NCBI GenBank assembly: GCA_024220525.1
Contig: JAMYWO010000572.1
Span: forward strand, 1 to 16,942
Length of the DNA: 16,942 nucleotides
Direction: 5' to 3'
Source: Cochliopodium minus
Taxonomy: Eukaryota; Discosea; Himatismenida; Cochliopodiidae
Below are positions 16,809 through 16,942 of the stretch, piece by piece (within the stretch, counting starts at the first letter, position 1; every line of letters starts with the position of its first letter). The notes under the pieces are model-generated. The model saw only the letters and a program-made list of their open reading frames with translations, was not told the origin of the DNA and did not search any database. Position numbers and translations under genes: made by a program.

Positions 16809-16942
16809 GTAATTTTTTATTTTTTATTTTTTATTTTTTATTTTTTTATTTTTTATTATTTATTATTATTTTTATTATTTTTTATTTTTTATTTTTTATT
16901 TTTTATTTTTTATTTTTTATTTTTTATTTTTTATTTTTTATT
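16809..16942 (+). repeat. TTTTTTATTT-type simple repeat inside a TRM1 intron
   Basis: Begins with donor GTAATTTTTT at 16809 and runs to the window edge as tandem TTTTTTATTT-like units with a few TTATTATT interruptions. It is presumably the start of the fourth TRM1 intron. Confidence 0.7.

Overview
This window is nuclear DNA from an AT-rich, intron-bearing unicellular eukaryote. Every recognisable gene is split by GT...AG introns. Many introns are only 44-60 nt, while others are long tracts of A/T low-complexity sequence. TAA and TGA both act as ordinary stops and no long exon needs a reassigned codon, so the standard code fits. The gene set (eEF1A relatives, a U2AF35-type splicing protein, NTAN1, TRM1, a DUF676 lipase, a cyclase-type AAA ATPase) is protist-like. 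I cannot name the taxon. The presence of an FdrA/DUF1116 protein, a family known from bacteria (many anaerobic), hints at a fermentative or low-oxygen lifestyle, but that is inference.

Layout. Positions 1-3118 (+) hold exon islands in AT-repeat introns. The first three exons encode the middle of an AAA-type ATPase domain like that of soluble adenylyl cyclases. The next five encode the C-terminal half of a DUF676 serine esterase. The two halves look unrelated and meet in a simple-repeat intron. Positions 3249-5078 and 5404-7356 (-) are a tandem pair of divergent eEF1A paralogues with identical intron positions and altered G3 and G4 GTPase motifs. Positions 7533-10838 (-) encode FdrA fused to DUF1116 (YlbE/AllG) in one spliced gene, noticeably richer in GC than its neighbours. 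Positions 11160-12129 (-) hold a U2AF35/ZRSR-like gene whose 3' third is broken across reading frames. Positions 12248-13740 (-) hold an unrecognised membrane and coiled-coil protein. Positions 14057-15309 (+) are a complete six-exon NTAN1. Only 39 nt later, at 15349, TRM1 starts; it runs off the right end inside an AT-repeat intron.

Working picture. Most genes are housekeeping: RNA processing, tRNA modification, protein N-end deamidation and translation-factor relatives. They are not an operon-like pathway. The unusual items are the eEF1A-like pair, which lack the residues normally needed for GTP hydrolysis and guanine recognition, and the FdrA-DUF1116 fusion, which looks like a bacterial enzyme pair domesticated by a eukaryote. 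Several apparent single-base frame breaks (lipase, FdrA 5' end, U2AF-like 3' end) could be assembly indels or real decay; RNA-seq would decide. One apparent break, in NTAN1, disappears once a 55-nt intron is recognised.
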